Below, piece by piece: positions 20,840 to 31,891 of a stretch of 64,000 nt of DNA. Position 1 is the stretch's first letter. Each line of letters begins with the position of its first letter. The stretch spans positions 1,488,001-1,552,000 of the forward strand of contig ML058548.1 of assembly GCA_003013855.2 (NCBI GenBank), written 5' to 3'. Both the position numbers and the translations under genes were made by a program. Under the pieces are notes generated by a model, which had not been told where the DNA came from, did no database searches, and was given only the letters and a program-made list of their open reading frames with translations. The stretch comes from Liriodendron chinense. Lineage: Eukaryota > Streptophyta > Magnoliopsida > Magnoliales > Magnoliaceae.

Positions 20840-22464
20840 TGTTCGCTTCCCCAAGTGTAGGGTTGCGATGTAGTAATAAACTCGGTACTACCGAGGTCGA
20901 TCCACAGGGACTTATATAGGATGTCACAAATTCATCCACAAGTTTCTATTGAAGCTAACAATCAAAGTTTGAATAGAATGTGTGCGATTAACAGTTTAAG
21001 CTAAATTGAATGTAAACAATTATAAGAAGGTACTAGGGGTTCGAGGATCCACTTGTAGCAATCCTCGATGTTCAATCCGCTGCGGTTTCCCATTCTCTCA
21101 ACTAGAGTCACCAGTCAGGTCTATCTAGTCGGATGATAGAACTGTTAAACCAGAAGTCTGCAACATGTAAGTTCTGTGCATAAAGTTCACTCAACTCTAG
21201 GCTGATCTGAGCATGCTCATTGCATAGGTCATTCACCTTTTCTATATGTCCAATTCCCAATCATAACCATCCTCAAGTCTTCTCACAAGACAAGGCTAGA
21301 TCATGATTTGAACTGGATTCAAATTATATGCACAGTCCATACATATTCCAGATAATCAACCAAAACTAGAACTTTGGCATGAAGCCCCTTTATGAAGAGC
21401 TTGGTACTAGAGCGCACTCCAATTCCTCGGATCATACAGGTCTAGACCGTTGCAAACAAATTAAGAAGATAAGTAATTCATCCAAACATCCATGAGTCAT
21501 CACAAGACTAAGAGAAATTACTTAAAAACTTGTATAAACTTCAAACCTTAGTTCATAATCATGAATTCCAAACTGAAAACCACTTAACTACGAATTAAAA
21601 CATCTTGGATACACTACAAGCTTCACCTCTTAGCCCTAGCTAAGAGGTTTAGCTGCTCATGATCCAAGGAAACATGAAACAACTACAAAAAACATGAAAA
21701 CAGCAAAGCAAACCAAAAGGAGTTGTGAAACTCCAATCTTCACTTCCACAGCCTCCAACCTCGCTTGAGCCCTTCCAGGATGCCCTAGGAACGATCCCTA
21801 GGTGTCCTTTTATAGTCTGGAAGCTCCACAACTTCGGAAGAATCGAGAACTTGCGTAACACTTACGCAGCGCAGAGAAAATCGGGATGAAATTAGAAATT
21901 TCTAACTCAGTATGCATGGCCGACCGGTCATGACCGGTCGGGCCATATAGAACATCAGTCCAGCAAGCAATTCCGACCGGTCATGACCGGTCGGATGTAT
22001 TTTTTTTTCTCCTCATCCAGCATCAATGACCGACCGGTCATGACCGGTCGGTCCTAGTGAAGTCCCAGAAGCCTTGTCCATTGATGTTCCAGCAATCCTA
22101 TCCGACCGGTCATGACCGGTCGGACGTCCTCAATATCTCCAAACATGCATGGCTGACCGGTCACTGACCGGTCTGGCTTCCTTGGCCGACCGGTCACGAC
22201 CGGTCAGCCCTCTTTTCTTTTTGTATTTTTCTTTTCTTTCTTCTGCTTTCTTTTCTTCTTTAGTTCTTTCTTTCTTTTCTTCTTTGATCCTCAAACTTTA
22301 TTCACCCGAATGATCCCAAGTGAGCTCTTTATGTCTTCAATTGAGTAGAGTCCACCCTCAATCCTGTAGTCACAAAACATGCATTGAATTAGCTTACAAC
22401 CATACAAACCTTGCACAATGAGTGATGAATTGGGGTTAGAATATGCACAATTAAGAGCTCAACA
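20840..22464 (-). repeat. Element B 3' LTR (1625 bp)
   Basis: Almost identical to 29624-31249. Being in minus orientation, its U3 is at the high-coordinate side. It contains the GACCGGTC palindrome cluster (21920-22210), a pyrimidine-rich stretch (22210-22290), a TATA-like ctataaaagg (minus strand, near 21807-21816) and a 10-bp-stem hairpin at 21625-21648. Confidence 0.93.
21920..22210. promoter_or_regulatory. GACCGGTC palindrome cluster in B's U3
   Basis: Six paired sites, starting at 21920, 21973, 22030, 22102, 22153 and 22186. The first four are perfect 22-bp palindromes, ccgaccggtca/tgaccggtcgg, each made of two GACCGGTC octamers separated by AT. The last two vary in the spacer. On the minus strand the cluster lies about 100-390 bp upstream of the TATA box. 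Some flanks create A/GCCGAC, the DRE/CRT core. It is repeated in the other LTR at about 30704-30995. Confidence 0.75.
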
Positions 22465-22476
22465 CACCCCCCAACC
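22465..22476 (-). other. Polypurine tract of B
   Basis: The minus-strand sequence ggttggggggtg abuts the 3' LTR and would prime plus-strand synthesis. The same position in element C reads ggttgggga (39801-39809). Confidence 0.7.
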
Positions 22477-23602
22477 AGCATTTTGCTAGTCCCGAGCAAA
22501 ACATGCGTGAAGCTAATCTCATTCTTCAGACTCAACTCTCTTTCAGAAACCATCCTTCTATACATTCCAGGGTTCATAAGTGTAAGATTCAGAAAGATTA
22601 GGCGTCAAAGGTTGGCACCATAAATCCTCAAGACATAATAGGCATTCATATGAGATTCCCACTGATTGGTTGATAAATAGAGGGAATTGAACAAATTCAT
22701 CCTAGTGTGGGTAGTGAAAATTCATTCTACGAGTTTCTAGGATTATCTTCTTCATAGATCAACTAGACTATAGAACTCAAGGTACATAGAGCCACATCAA
22801 GCCAATGACAGGAATTTGCCTTACCGTCCTTCCGACGACTTTCACACTACGTCCCATTTCCGGCTTTGGTTACGGGTAGACCATCCCCCGGCTGGTAGTA
22901 GGTAGCCCTAATCGGAATTTTCCACCGTTTTTCCACATTCCCAATTTCATCCTTCCTTTTCCTTTTTCTTTTTAAATTAGATAGGATTTTTAGAAATCCA
23001 TATCTTTCATTATTTTCCCATGGACAAGGATGGACAAAGTACCCCCGGCCTGATTTCTCAATACCTTAATTCAAAGTCTAACTCATCCCTAAATCACATA
23101 ATCCCTTCAACTCATGAAAATCGTGTAATGTGAACTAGGTGTAAAAGTGTTCAGATTTTCTATCAATCACAAAAATAGGGGAGTTCACATATAAAACCAT
23201 TATGCAATGAGAGATTCCAGACATCCAGCCTTATACACTTCATATCTCCTCCTCTTATGCTTATATCAACTCGAATGCATAGAACCAATGTTTTCCAAAA
23301 GAGTTTCGAATTTTTGAAAGAAAATCGAAAAATTTCCACATAATTGCTTGAGATGTTGCAAAATGCTGGATTCATCCAAGCGGTCCTACACCCCCCAACC
23401 AAATCTTGCATTGTCCTCAATGTAAAAGATGCGCAATGAGCAAATCATGAGAGCAATTTGAAAATAAAAGGGAGTGAGGAATGATATTACCTGAGAGAGT
23501 GAACATTGGAAATCTTCCGCCTTCTAACAAACCTATGAAAACGAAAACAAAAACAGCAAAGTCCTAATCCTAACTACTCTATACCTCCATCAGACTAGGA
23601 GA
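22477..23602 (-). other. Element B 3' untranslated region
   Basis: No recognisable coding sequence. It aligns with the corresponding non-coding part of C (39801-40922): shared attttgctagtc, taggatttttagaaatccat and ggttacg(a/g)gtagaccat. An envelope-like gene, present in some Athila elements, is absent. Confidence 0.7.
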
Positions 23603-23929
23603 TCAATCATCCTGATACACAGGATCATTCAGGGGTATGGACATACCTTCTGAAGGAAAATTCTCAAAGAACGGCTTTAATCGCTGCCCATTTGCTTTGA
23701 AAATGTTGCCGTTCCTCGGATTCAACAGCTCGACAGTCCCATACGGATAGACAGTTTGCACAATGTAGGGACCGGTCCATCGAGATTTCAGTTTTCCCGG
23801 AAATAGATGTAAGCGAGAATTATACATGAGGACTTTTTGGTTGATCGTGAATGTCTTGCGAAGAATATTCTTATCATGGAATATCTTCGTCTTGTCCTTG
23901 TAAATTCTCGCATTCTCATAAGCGTCATT
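23603..23929 (-). pseudogene. INT: Element B integrase C-terminal remainder after a nonsense codon
   Basis: The reading frame continues in phase beyond the TAG at 23930-23932 to a stop just below 23603. It shows the integrase tail (MYNSRLHLFPGKLKSRWTGP, then FKANGQRLKPFF). The equivalent position in C encodes arginine within EIRNDAYEN, so the stop is a point mutation in B. It is the only coding lesion I found in this element. Confidence 0.8.
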
Positions 23930-26900
23930 CTAGATTTCTGCAAGTTCATTCAATTGTAGTTTGCGTAACGAGCTTGCCCTGTCAGAATTGAAATTCATCT
24001 TCTTAATAGCCCAATATGCCTTATGTTCCAATTCCACAGGTAGGTGACAAGCCTTCCCATAGACAAGTCTATAGGGAGACATTCCAATAGGGGTTTTAAA
24101 GGCAGTACGGTAAGCCCAAAGCGCATCGGTAAGTCGAAGTGACCAATCCTTGCGATCGGGATTCACCGTTTTCTCCAAAATGTGTTTAATCTCCCTATTG
24201 GATATCTCAGCTTGTCCACTAGTTTGTGGGTGATAGGGAGTGCTCACTTTGTGTGTAACGCCATATTTCTTCATTAAGGCTGCAAAAGGGCGATTGCAAA
24301 AGTGAGACCCTCCATCACTTATGATGACTCGAGGCGTTCCAAACCGGGAAAGAATATTTTCTTTTAAAAATTGAATGACCGTTTTATGGTCATTATTCCG
24401 GCAAGGAATGGCCTCGACCCATTTGGAGACATAATCAACAGCAAGTAAGATGTATAAATTTCCAAAAGAAGATGGGAATGGGCCCATGAAATCGATGCCC
24501 CAACAATCAAAAATTTCGATAATTAAAATGGGATTAAGTGGCATCATATTTCTACGGGAGATTCCTCCTAGTTTCTGACAAGGTTCACATGCTTTGCAAA
24601 ACTCATGTGTGTCTTTGAACATGGTGGGCCAATAAAACCCACATTGCAGAATTTTCGCTGTGGTCTTTTTGGCTGAAAAATGGCCACCACATGCTTGAGA
24701 ATGACAGAAGGAGATGATACTTTGTTGTTCATCATTTGGGACACATCTCCTTATGATTTGATCGGGACAATACTTGAACAGGTATGGGTCGTCCCATAGA
24801 AATTTCCGTACCTCTGAGAAGAATCTATCCTTATCTTGCTTTTTCCAATATGTAGGAATTGTACCTGTAGCAAGATAATTAGCAATGTCCGCATACCATG
24901 GCAATTGGGAAACAGCAAAAAGTTGTTCATCAGGGAACATGTCATTGATTGCAGTCGTTTCAGGGGAATTAGTGAGGACAAGTCGAGAGAGGTGGTCAGC
25001 TACTACATTCTCTACTCCTTTCTTATCACGTATTTCTAAGTCGAATTCTTGGAGTAGGAGGATCCATCTTAATAACCGTGGTTTAGCATCCTTCTTAGAG
25101 AGAAGATACTTAAGCGCGGCATGATCAGTGAATACAATGATCTTGGATCCAATCAAGTAGGATCTGAACTTCTTCAAGGCAAAAACTACGGCTAGAAGTT
25201 CCTTTTCAGTAGTGGTGTAGTTTGCCTGGGCTGAGTTTAGGGTTCTACTTGCATAGTAGATAACACATGGCTTTTTATCTTTTCTTTGGCCTAACACGGC
25301 CCCAATAGCATAATCGCTAGCATCGCACATAATCTCAAAAGGAAGGCTCCAATCAGGTGGTTGCATTATTGGGGCGCATGTCAACATGCCTTTAAGGGTG
25401 GTAAAGGCCTTTTGACATTCTTCACTCCACTCAAATGAATTTTCCTTTTGAAGTAGGTTACATAAAGGACGAGAGAGTGAACTGAAATCCTTTATGAACC
25501 GTCTATAAAATCCTGCGTGTCCTAAAAAGGACCGTATATCTCGTATGCTTTTGGGTGGTGGAAGGTTAGAGATAAGGTCAATTTTCGCCTTGTCCACCTC
25601 AATTCCATTTTGTGAAACGATGTGACCAAGTACAATTCCCTTTTTAACCATGAAGTGACACTTTTCCCAATTGAGCACAAGGTTCTTCTCTTCACATCTT
25701 TTTAGCACAGATTTCAAGTGCTCAAGGCACTCATCAAAGCTACAACCGAATACGGAAAAATCATCCATGAAGACTTCGAGAATTGTCCCCACCATGTCGG
25801 AAAAGATGCTCATCATACAACGCTGAAAGGTGGCAAGGGCATTACATAGTCCAAACGGCATTCGTCGATAGGCGAAAGTGCCGAATGGACATGTGAATGT
25901 AGTCTTTTCTTGGTCTTCACGGGCAATTTCTATTTGGTTGTACCCTGAATAGCCATCAAGAAAGCAAAAGTGGGAATGACCCGCCAACCGTTCTAAAATC
26001 TGATCAACAAACGGTAGGGGGAAGTGGTCTTTCCTCGTGACAGTGTTTAGCTTCCTGTAGTCAATGCACATTCTCCAACCGGTAGTGACTCTAGTTGGCA
26101 CGAGTTCGTTATTGGCATTGGCTACGATGGTTATTCCGGATTTCTTAGGCACCACTTGAGTTGGGCTCACCCATTGGCTATCAGATATTGGGTAAATGAT
26201 ACCTACATCCAATAGTTTCACCACTTCGGCCTTAACCACATCCTTCATATTTGGATTTAGTCGTCTTTGTGGTTGCCGGGATGTCTTTGCATTTTCCTCA
26301 AGGTGTATGCGGTGAGTGCAAATCAGTGGGTCTATGCCTTTGAGATCCGCAATTGTCCATCCGATGGCACTCTTGTGCTCTAATAGAGTGGCTATTAGCC
26401 TACTCTCTTGTTCCTCATCCAAGTGGGAAGAAATCACCACTGGATATGTCTCATCTCGACCTAAATAAACATATTTTAGCTCACTTGGCAATGGTTTTAG
26501 GTCGAGTTTTGGCACCTTAATGTTGGATGGGAGGGCCTTGTTCTCATTTATAGGCAAAGGTTCAATTGGGGCCCTCCATCTTTTATTTTCACGCACCAGC
26601 ATCACATCTAGAATGGCATCCATCTCTTGTGTTGTATTATCATTCATATCATGGAGATGGGCCACACATGCCTCTAAAGGGTCGGAAAATAGTGACAAGG
26701 GGATTGTATCTTCCACGAATGATTCGATCATGTTTAATTCGTGGATATCATCATCAACTTCCCGCGGTTGTTTGCATAACTCAAATATATTAAGCTCAAG
26801 AGTCATATTTCCAAAGGACATTTGTACCAGTCCGTTTCTACAATTGATAATGGCGTTTGAGGTAGCTAGAAACGGCCTTCCAAGTATGACGGGAATTTGA

Positions 26901-28403
26901 GTACCGGTGCCTATCACGGGATGTGTGTCCAAGACAATAAAATCTACTGGATAGTAGAATTTATCAACTTGGACTAGAACATCCTCTACCATTCCTCTCG
27001 GTATCCGGATGGATCTATCAGCAAGTTGGAGTGTGGTTTTGGTGGGTTTCAATTCACCTAACCCAAGTTGTTCATAGACCGAGTATGGAATGAGATTCAC
27101 ACTTGCCCCCAAGTCGAGTAGGGCTTGTTTAATCTGGTAGTCTCCTGTGATGCATGATATGGTTGGACTACCCGGATCTTTGTATTTTTGGGGCACCTCT
27201 TGTTTGATGATGGCACTCAAATTCTCAGCCAAAAGCACTTTGTTGTGAACATTATGTTTCCTTTTGATTGTACACAATTCCTTTAAAAATTTGGCATAAG
27301 ATGGTATTTGTTTTATTGCATCCAACAGCGGAATGTTGATCTTCACCTGCTTGAAAACTTCCAGAATCTCCAGATTTTTATCTAAAGGTTTAGGTGAAAT
27401 CAACCTTTGTGGAAATGGGGCAACCGGCTTGTATTGTCTTTCCGGTTCTTTCTCTTGTGGAATATTGTTTGGGCTATCATCCTCTTTGGGAATTTCCGGA
27501 TCCTTAGGCTTGGGGGCCTTCACCGGATTGGATTTATCAATTTCTTTCCCACTTCTCAATGTGGTGATAGCTTGGACATGTTCCGTATGGTGGGAGGATG
27601 AGCTTGCATCTTGTATCTCATATTGGGTCCTTGGATTAGGAAGAGGTTGGGCAGGGAGTGTGCCCTTCTCTCTAACACTAAGGTGAGCTTCAACTCTAGC
27701 CAAAGATGTTTTCAATTCATTGATGGCTTGGTTTGAGTTTTGATTGAATTTCAATTGCTCTTGCATGAACCCATCTATTTTTAGAGAGTTTGTCTTGTTA
27801 TGCTCATTCTGGACTGATACAAATGCACCCAACATCTCTTCTAGTGATACTTTTGGAGTGTTGTTTGCATTTGCATTGGGCCCATTCTTCCAACTGAAGT
27901 TGGGATGGTTCTTCCAATTAGGATTATACGTGTTTGAGTTTGGAGCACCATATTGCTGCTGATAACTGTTTATGGCATTTGTTTGTTCTTGTAAGATGCC
28001 TTGGACTGCTGAAATTGTGGGACAATCGGGTGTAGCATGTTGATTTCCAGCACAAATTCCACAAACAGTTTCAACCTCAGTGGAGTTGATTGTTTCTCCT
28101 TTCCTTAATTCCATGGCTTCGACCTTTCTTGTAAGGCTAGCCAACCGTGCACTTATGCTATCTTCTTCTGATAGGACATACATTCCTCCCTTTTCCTTTT
28201 GTTGGCCAATCTTGGAATTTGTTGGTTTAGGTGTGTCCCAAGATTGTGCACTTTCAGCCAATTCTTCCAGATAATCCCATGCTTCATCAGCTTCCTTATT
28301 CATGAACTCCCCATTACACATCATCTCTATAAATTGGCGCATGGATGGAATCAGTCCTTCATAGAAAAAACTTATAATCCGCCAATTTTCATAGCCATGA
28401 TGT

Positions 28404-28439
<36 letters not shown>

Positions 28440-29050
28440 CATTGGGAAAAGGTTTCATCCTCCTTTTGGGCAAAGTTCATGATAAGGCGCTTAAGCATGT
28501 TCGTTTTGTGAGTAGGGAAGAATTTTTTTATAAATTCTCTGTGCATATCGTTCCATGACCCGATTGATCTTGGCCTTAATGCATACAGCCAACCCTTGGC
28601 TTTATCCTTAAGAGTGAAAGGGAAGAATTTAAGTCTTACTACATCTTCAGTCACATTTGCAAAGTGCATGGTGGTGATTACCTCATCAAACTCCCTAAAG
28701 TGTTGATAGGCACTTTCACTGTCTAAACCATGGAATTTAGGGAGAAGATTGATCACTCCCGGTTTCAAATCCACATTCCCTGCATTTGGTGGAAATACTA
28801 TGCATGAGGGAGTGCTTGTTCTTGCAGGTTGCAAGAAATCACGTAAAGTCCTAGGTCGGGGAACATTCTCAACCACATTCTCCCCTGTTTCGGTTTGATT
28901 TTGAACCGGGTTAGGTTGATTTGTAGCCATACTTTCAGATAAAATTGGAGAATTTAGATGTCTCCTAGCACGTGGCTCTCTATCAATCCCTTCTACTATC
29001 CCCCCTTCACTTATGAGTCGGTTATTGGAATCCCGAGCCCAATGTGGCAT
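23930..29050 (-). CDS. gag-pol: Element B gag-pol polyprotein (Athila-like)
   Basis: A 1706-residue single frame from ATG 29050. Order: capsid (about 100-290, LKFFPFTLKDKAKGWLYAL), CCHC knuckle CGICAGNQHATPDC at about 328-343, protease with DLGAS near 644, RT with CIDYRKLN and the catalytic FMDD near 1093, RNase H beginning MCDASDYAIGAVLG near 1238, and integrase zinc-binding HSQACGGHF ... CEPC near 1448-1490. The INT core has D in WGIDFMGPF (~1518), D in ISDGGSHF (~1577) and E in GQAEISNREI (~1613). The frame ends at a nonsense TAG (23930-23932) before the last ~110 residues of integrase. It performs packaging, reverse transcription and integration. Fused gag and pol with no frameshift is usual for this group. 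Confidence 0.93.
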
Positions 29051-29598
29051 GCAAAACCAAAAATAAGAAACAAAAAGAAAAGAGAATTCTTCCTCCCTTT
29101 TCTTTACTCTTCTCTAAGACCGAAGCACAAGGTGTCTTGCAATGGCTAGGCCAGAAACAAAGATAGAGACCGATTTCTCTTAGTCAATAGGGGTTCAGAG
29201 AACACCCCACCCACTCTTTAAATCTTTTGAGAAAAGGTGCAGAAAAAGGAGAAAGAGGAGTAGAGATGAGAAAAGAAATCCCTGAGCACAAGGTGATCCA
29301 AGACGGCAGAGCCGACCAATAGGAATCCAGGTGGCAAAAAGGCCGACCTTTCAGAGATCCAAAAGGAGTCCCCACCCACTCTACAAGAGATGAATAAAAT
29401 AAGAATGACTAGGAGAAGGAGAAGAGTAAGGTTTAGAAAGATAGAACCTGATTCGCACTTGAAACTCTTGTATCTTCTTCAGCTTCCTAGAAATCCCTGA
29501 AAAGAAAAAAAAATCAAATAAATAAACTAAGTTAGTTCTAAAAATCTAAAAGAGTCCTAAATAGATACTAATTTCAGAAATTTGTGAAAACCGTCAAG
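29051..29598 (-). other. Element B 5' leader
   Basis: About 550 nt between PBS and the gag ATG. No open frame of note. Confidence 0.6.
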
Positions 29599-29617
29599 GT
29601 CCCCGGCAGCGGCGCCA
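29599..29617 (-). other. Primer-binding site of B (tRNA-Asp type)
   Basis: The minus-strand sequence tggcgccgctgccggggac, 6 nt inside the 5' LTR edge, is the PBS characteristic of Athila-type elements. The decayed copy in C is at 62984-63002. Confidence 0.85.
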
Positions 29618-29623
29618 AAAACT

Positions 29624-31249
29624 TGTTCGCTTCCCCAAGTGTAGGGTTGCGATGTAGTAATAAACTCGGTACTACCGAGGTCGATCCACAGGGACTTATG
29701 TAGGATGTCACAAATTCATCCACAAGTTTCTATTGAAGCTAACAATCAAAGTTTGAATAGAATGTGTGCGATTAACAGTTTAAGCTAAATTGAATGTAAA
29801 CAATTATAAGAAGGTACTAGGGGTTCGAGGATCCACTTGTAGCAATCCTCGATGTTCAATCCGCTGTGGTTTCCCATTCTCTCAACTAGAGTCACCAGTC
29901 AGGTCTATCTAGTCGGATGATAGAACTGTTAAACCAGAAGTCTGCAACATGTAAGTTCTGTGCATAAAGTTCACTCAACTCTAGGCTGATCTGAGCATGC
30001 TCATTGCATAGGTCATTCACCTTTTCTATATGTCCAATTCCCAATCATAACCATCCTCAAGTCTTCTCACAAGACAAGGCTAGATCATGATTTGAACTGG
30101 ATTCAAATTATATGCACAGTCCATACATATTCCAGATAATCAACCAAAACTAGAACTTTGGCATGAAGCCCCTTTATGAAGAGCTTGGTACTAGAGCGCA
30201 CTCCAATTCCTCGGATCATACAGGTCTAGACCGTTGCAAACAAATTAAGAAGATAAGTAATTCATCCAAACATCCATGAGTCATCACAAGACTAAGAGAA
30301 ATTACTTAAAAACTTGTATAAACTTCAAACCTTAGTTCATAATCATGAATTCCAAACTGAAAACCACTTAACTACGAATTAAAACATCTTGGATACACTA
30401 CAAGCTTCACCTCTTAGCCCTAGCTAAGAGGTTTAGCTGCTCATGATCCAAGGAAACATGAAACAACTACAAAAAACATGAAAACAGCAAAGCAAACCAA
30501 AAGGAGTTGTGAAACTCCAATCTTCACTTCCACAGCCTCCAACCTCGCTTGAGCCCTTCCAGGATGCCCTAGGAACGATCCCTAGGTGTCCTTTTATAGT
30601 CTGGAAGCTCCACAACTTCGGAAGAATCGAGAACTTGCGTAACACTTACGCAGCGCAGAGAAAATCGGGATGAAATTAGAAATTTCTAACTCAGTATGCA
30701 TGGCCGACCGGTCATGACCGGTCGGGCCATATAGAACATCAGTCCAGCAAGCAATTCCGACCGGTCATGACCGGTCGGATGTATTTTTTTTTCTCCTCAT
30801 CCAGCAGCAATGACCGACCGGTCATGACCGGTCGGTCCTAGTGAAGTCCCAGAAGCCTTGTCCATTGATGTTCCAGCAATCCTATCCGACCGGTCATGAC
30901 CGGTCGGACGTCCTCAATATCTCCAAACATGCATGGCTGACCGGTCACTGACCGGTCTGGCTTCCTTGGCCGACCGGTCACGACCGGTCAGCCCTCTTTT
31001 CTTTTTGTATTTTTCTTTTCTTTCTTCTGCTTTCTTTTCTTCTTTAGTTCTTTCTTTCTTTTCTTCTTTGATCCTCAAACTTTATTCACCCGAATGATCC
31101 CAAGTGAGCTCTTTATGTCTTCAATTGAGTAGAGTCCACCCTCAATCCTGTAGTCACAAAACATGCATTGAATTAGCTTACAAACCATACAAACCTTGCA
31201 CAATGAGTGATGAATTGGGGTTAGAATATGCACAATTAAGAGCTCAACA
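29624..31249 (-). repeat. Element B 5' LTR (1626 bp)
   Basis: Promoter-bearing LTR of B. It starts (plus strand) tgttcgcttcc and ends gagctcaaca. The minus-strand TATA box ctataaaagg is near 30591-30600, with the palindrome cluster at 30704-30995 upstream of it in the direction of transcription and the conserved hairpin at 30409-30432 downstream. Confidence 0.93.
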
Positions 31250-31891
31250 AAGATCCTCGACTAAACGAAGAAATTTAGGATCAACTCTCTCATTCGCATG
31301 GCAGAAAAGAAAGGATCCAAAAGCATAGGTGATCATGGCCCGCGCTTTGTGGAGGGCCTCTCGCTCAGTGGTGGGGATGACGGAAGCAAAATTGTTGTAA
31401 AACCATCGCATCTTCACTTGATGGCCTTGGAATTCACCCTCAGGAGGGACGTCACCGACAAGCCGTAGCCAATCAGTAGAAGAGAGGGGAGCTAGAGAGC
31501 TAACTTGAGGGACAATTGCCCCATGAAACGGGAAACCTATCTGCATGTAAATATCCAAAGGGGTTATTCCCCACTCCCCACAAGGGAGCTGAAAGGTGTG
31601 GGTCTCATCCCGCCACCTCTCACAAAGGGCCGCAAGCATCATGCGGTTAGCGTCGTTATTATGGAAGCGCAGGGTGAGGAGGCCAGCAAAAGGAGTACCA
31701 TCTAGTACTCGCTCAAGCAAGGGCTGTGGCTCCTTCATCCAATTGTCCCAGCGATCCCTGGTACCTCGACCCTTGATAGCAGGAAGAGGTTGATGCTCCA
31801 TAGCTAGGGAACACATATGGTCCCCTCGGCGGACGATGAAAGCAGGATCATCTTCATCAACCACTCGGTGACCTCTGGTGCCATCCGCCAT

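Larger units (their letters stand above)
20840..31249 (-). mobile_element. Element B: young, nearly intact Athila-like Ty3 retrotransposon
   Basis: A 10,410-bp element on the minus strand with LTRs 20840-22464 and 29624-31249, PBS 29599-29617, a single gag-pol frame of 1706 codons and a PPT at 22465-22476. The LTRs differ by about three substitutions and one 1-bp indel (~0.2%), so insertion is very recent. The perfect TSD AAGAT lies within the coding exon of A's antisense PMD-like gene. The tRNA-Asp-type PBS and gag-pol sequence place it with Athila. No envelope-like frame exists in the 1.1 kb between INT and the 3' LTR. Confidence 0.93.
19981..31891 (-). pseudogene. Antisense gene module 1 of A: plant mobile domain (PMD)-like, split by element B
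   Basis: Starts at ATG 31891 on the minus strand. Residues 70-140 contain LTLRFHNNDANRMMLAALCERW and THTFQLPCGEWGITPLDI, characteristic of the plant mobile domain (MAIN/MAIL-type proteins). The exon is cut at 31250 by B and resumes in the same frame at 20834 with HHPYNWNGAILTRLF. Two short GT-AG introns fit the frame, 20652-20726 (75 bp) and 20417-20486 (70 bp, gtaagt donor, ctgcag acceptor). The last part runs to a stop at 19981-19983 with a 1-nt frame disturbance near 20155. PMD proteins act in nuclear silencing and genome stability in host plants; the role inside a retroelement is unknown. It is inactivated by B. Confidence 0.72.

Noticed and set aside
21920..22210. CRISPR-like appearance of evenly spaced palindromes
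   Set aside because: Plant LTR context, irregular spacing (53, 57, 72, 51, 33), spacers are ordinary LTR sequence and the whole set is duplicated in the other LTR.
22477..23602. Envelope-like gene of B
   Set aside because: The region between INT and the 3' LTR has only short frames without membrane segments or family resemblance, and aligns with C's non-coding 3' region.
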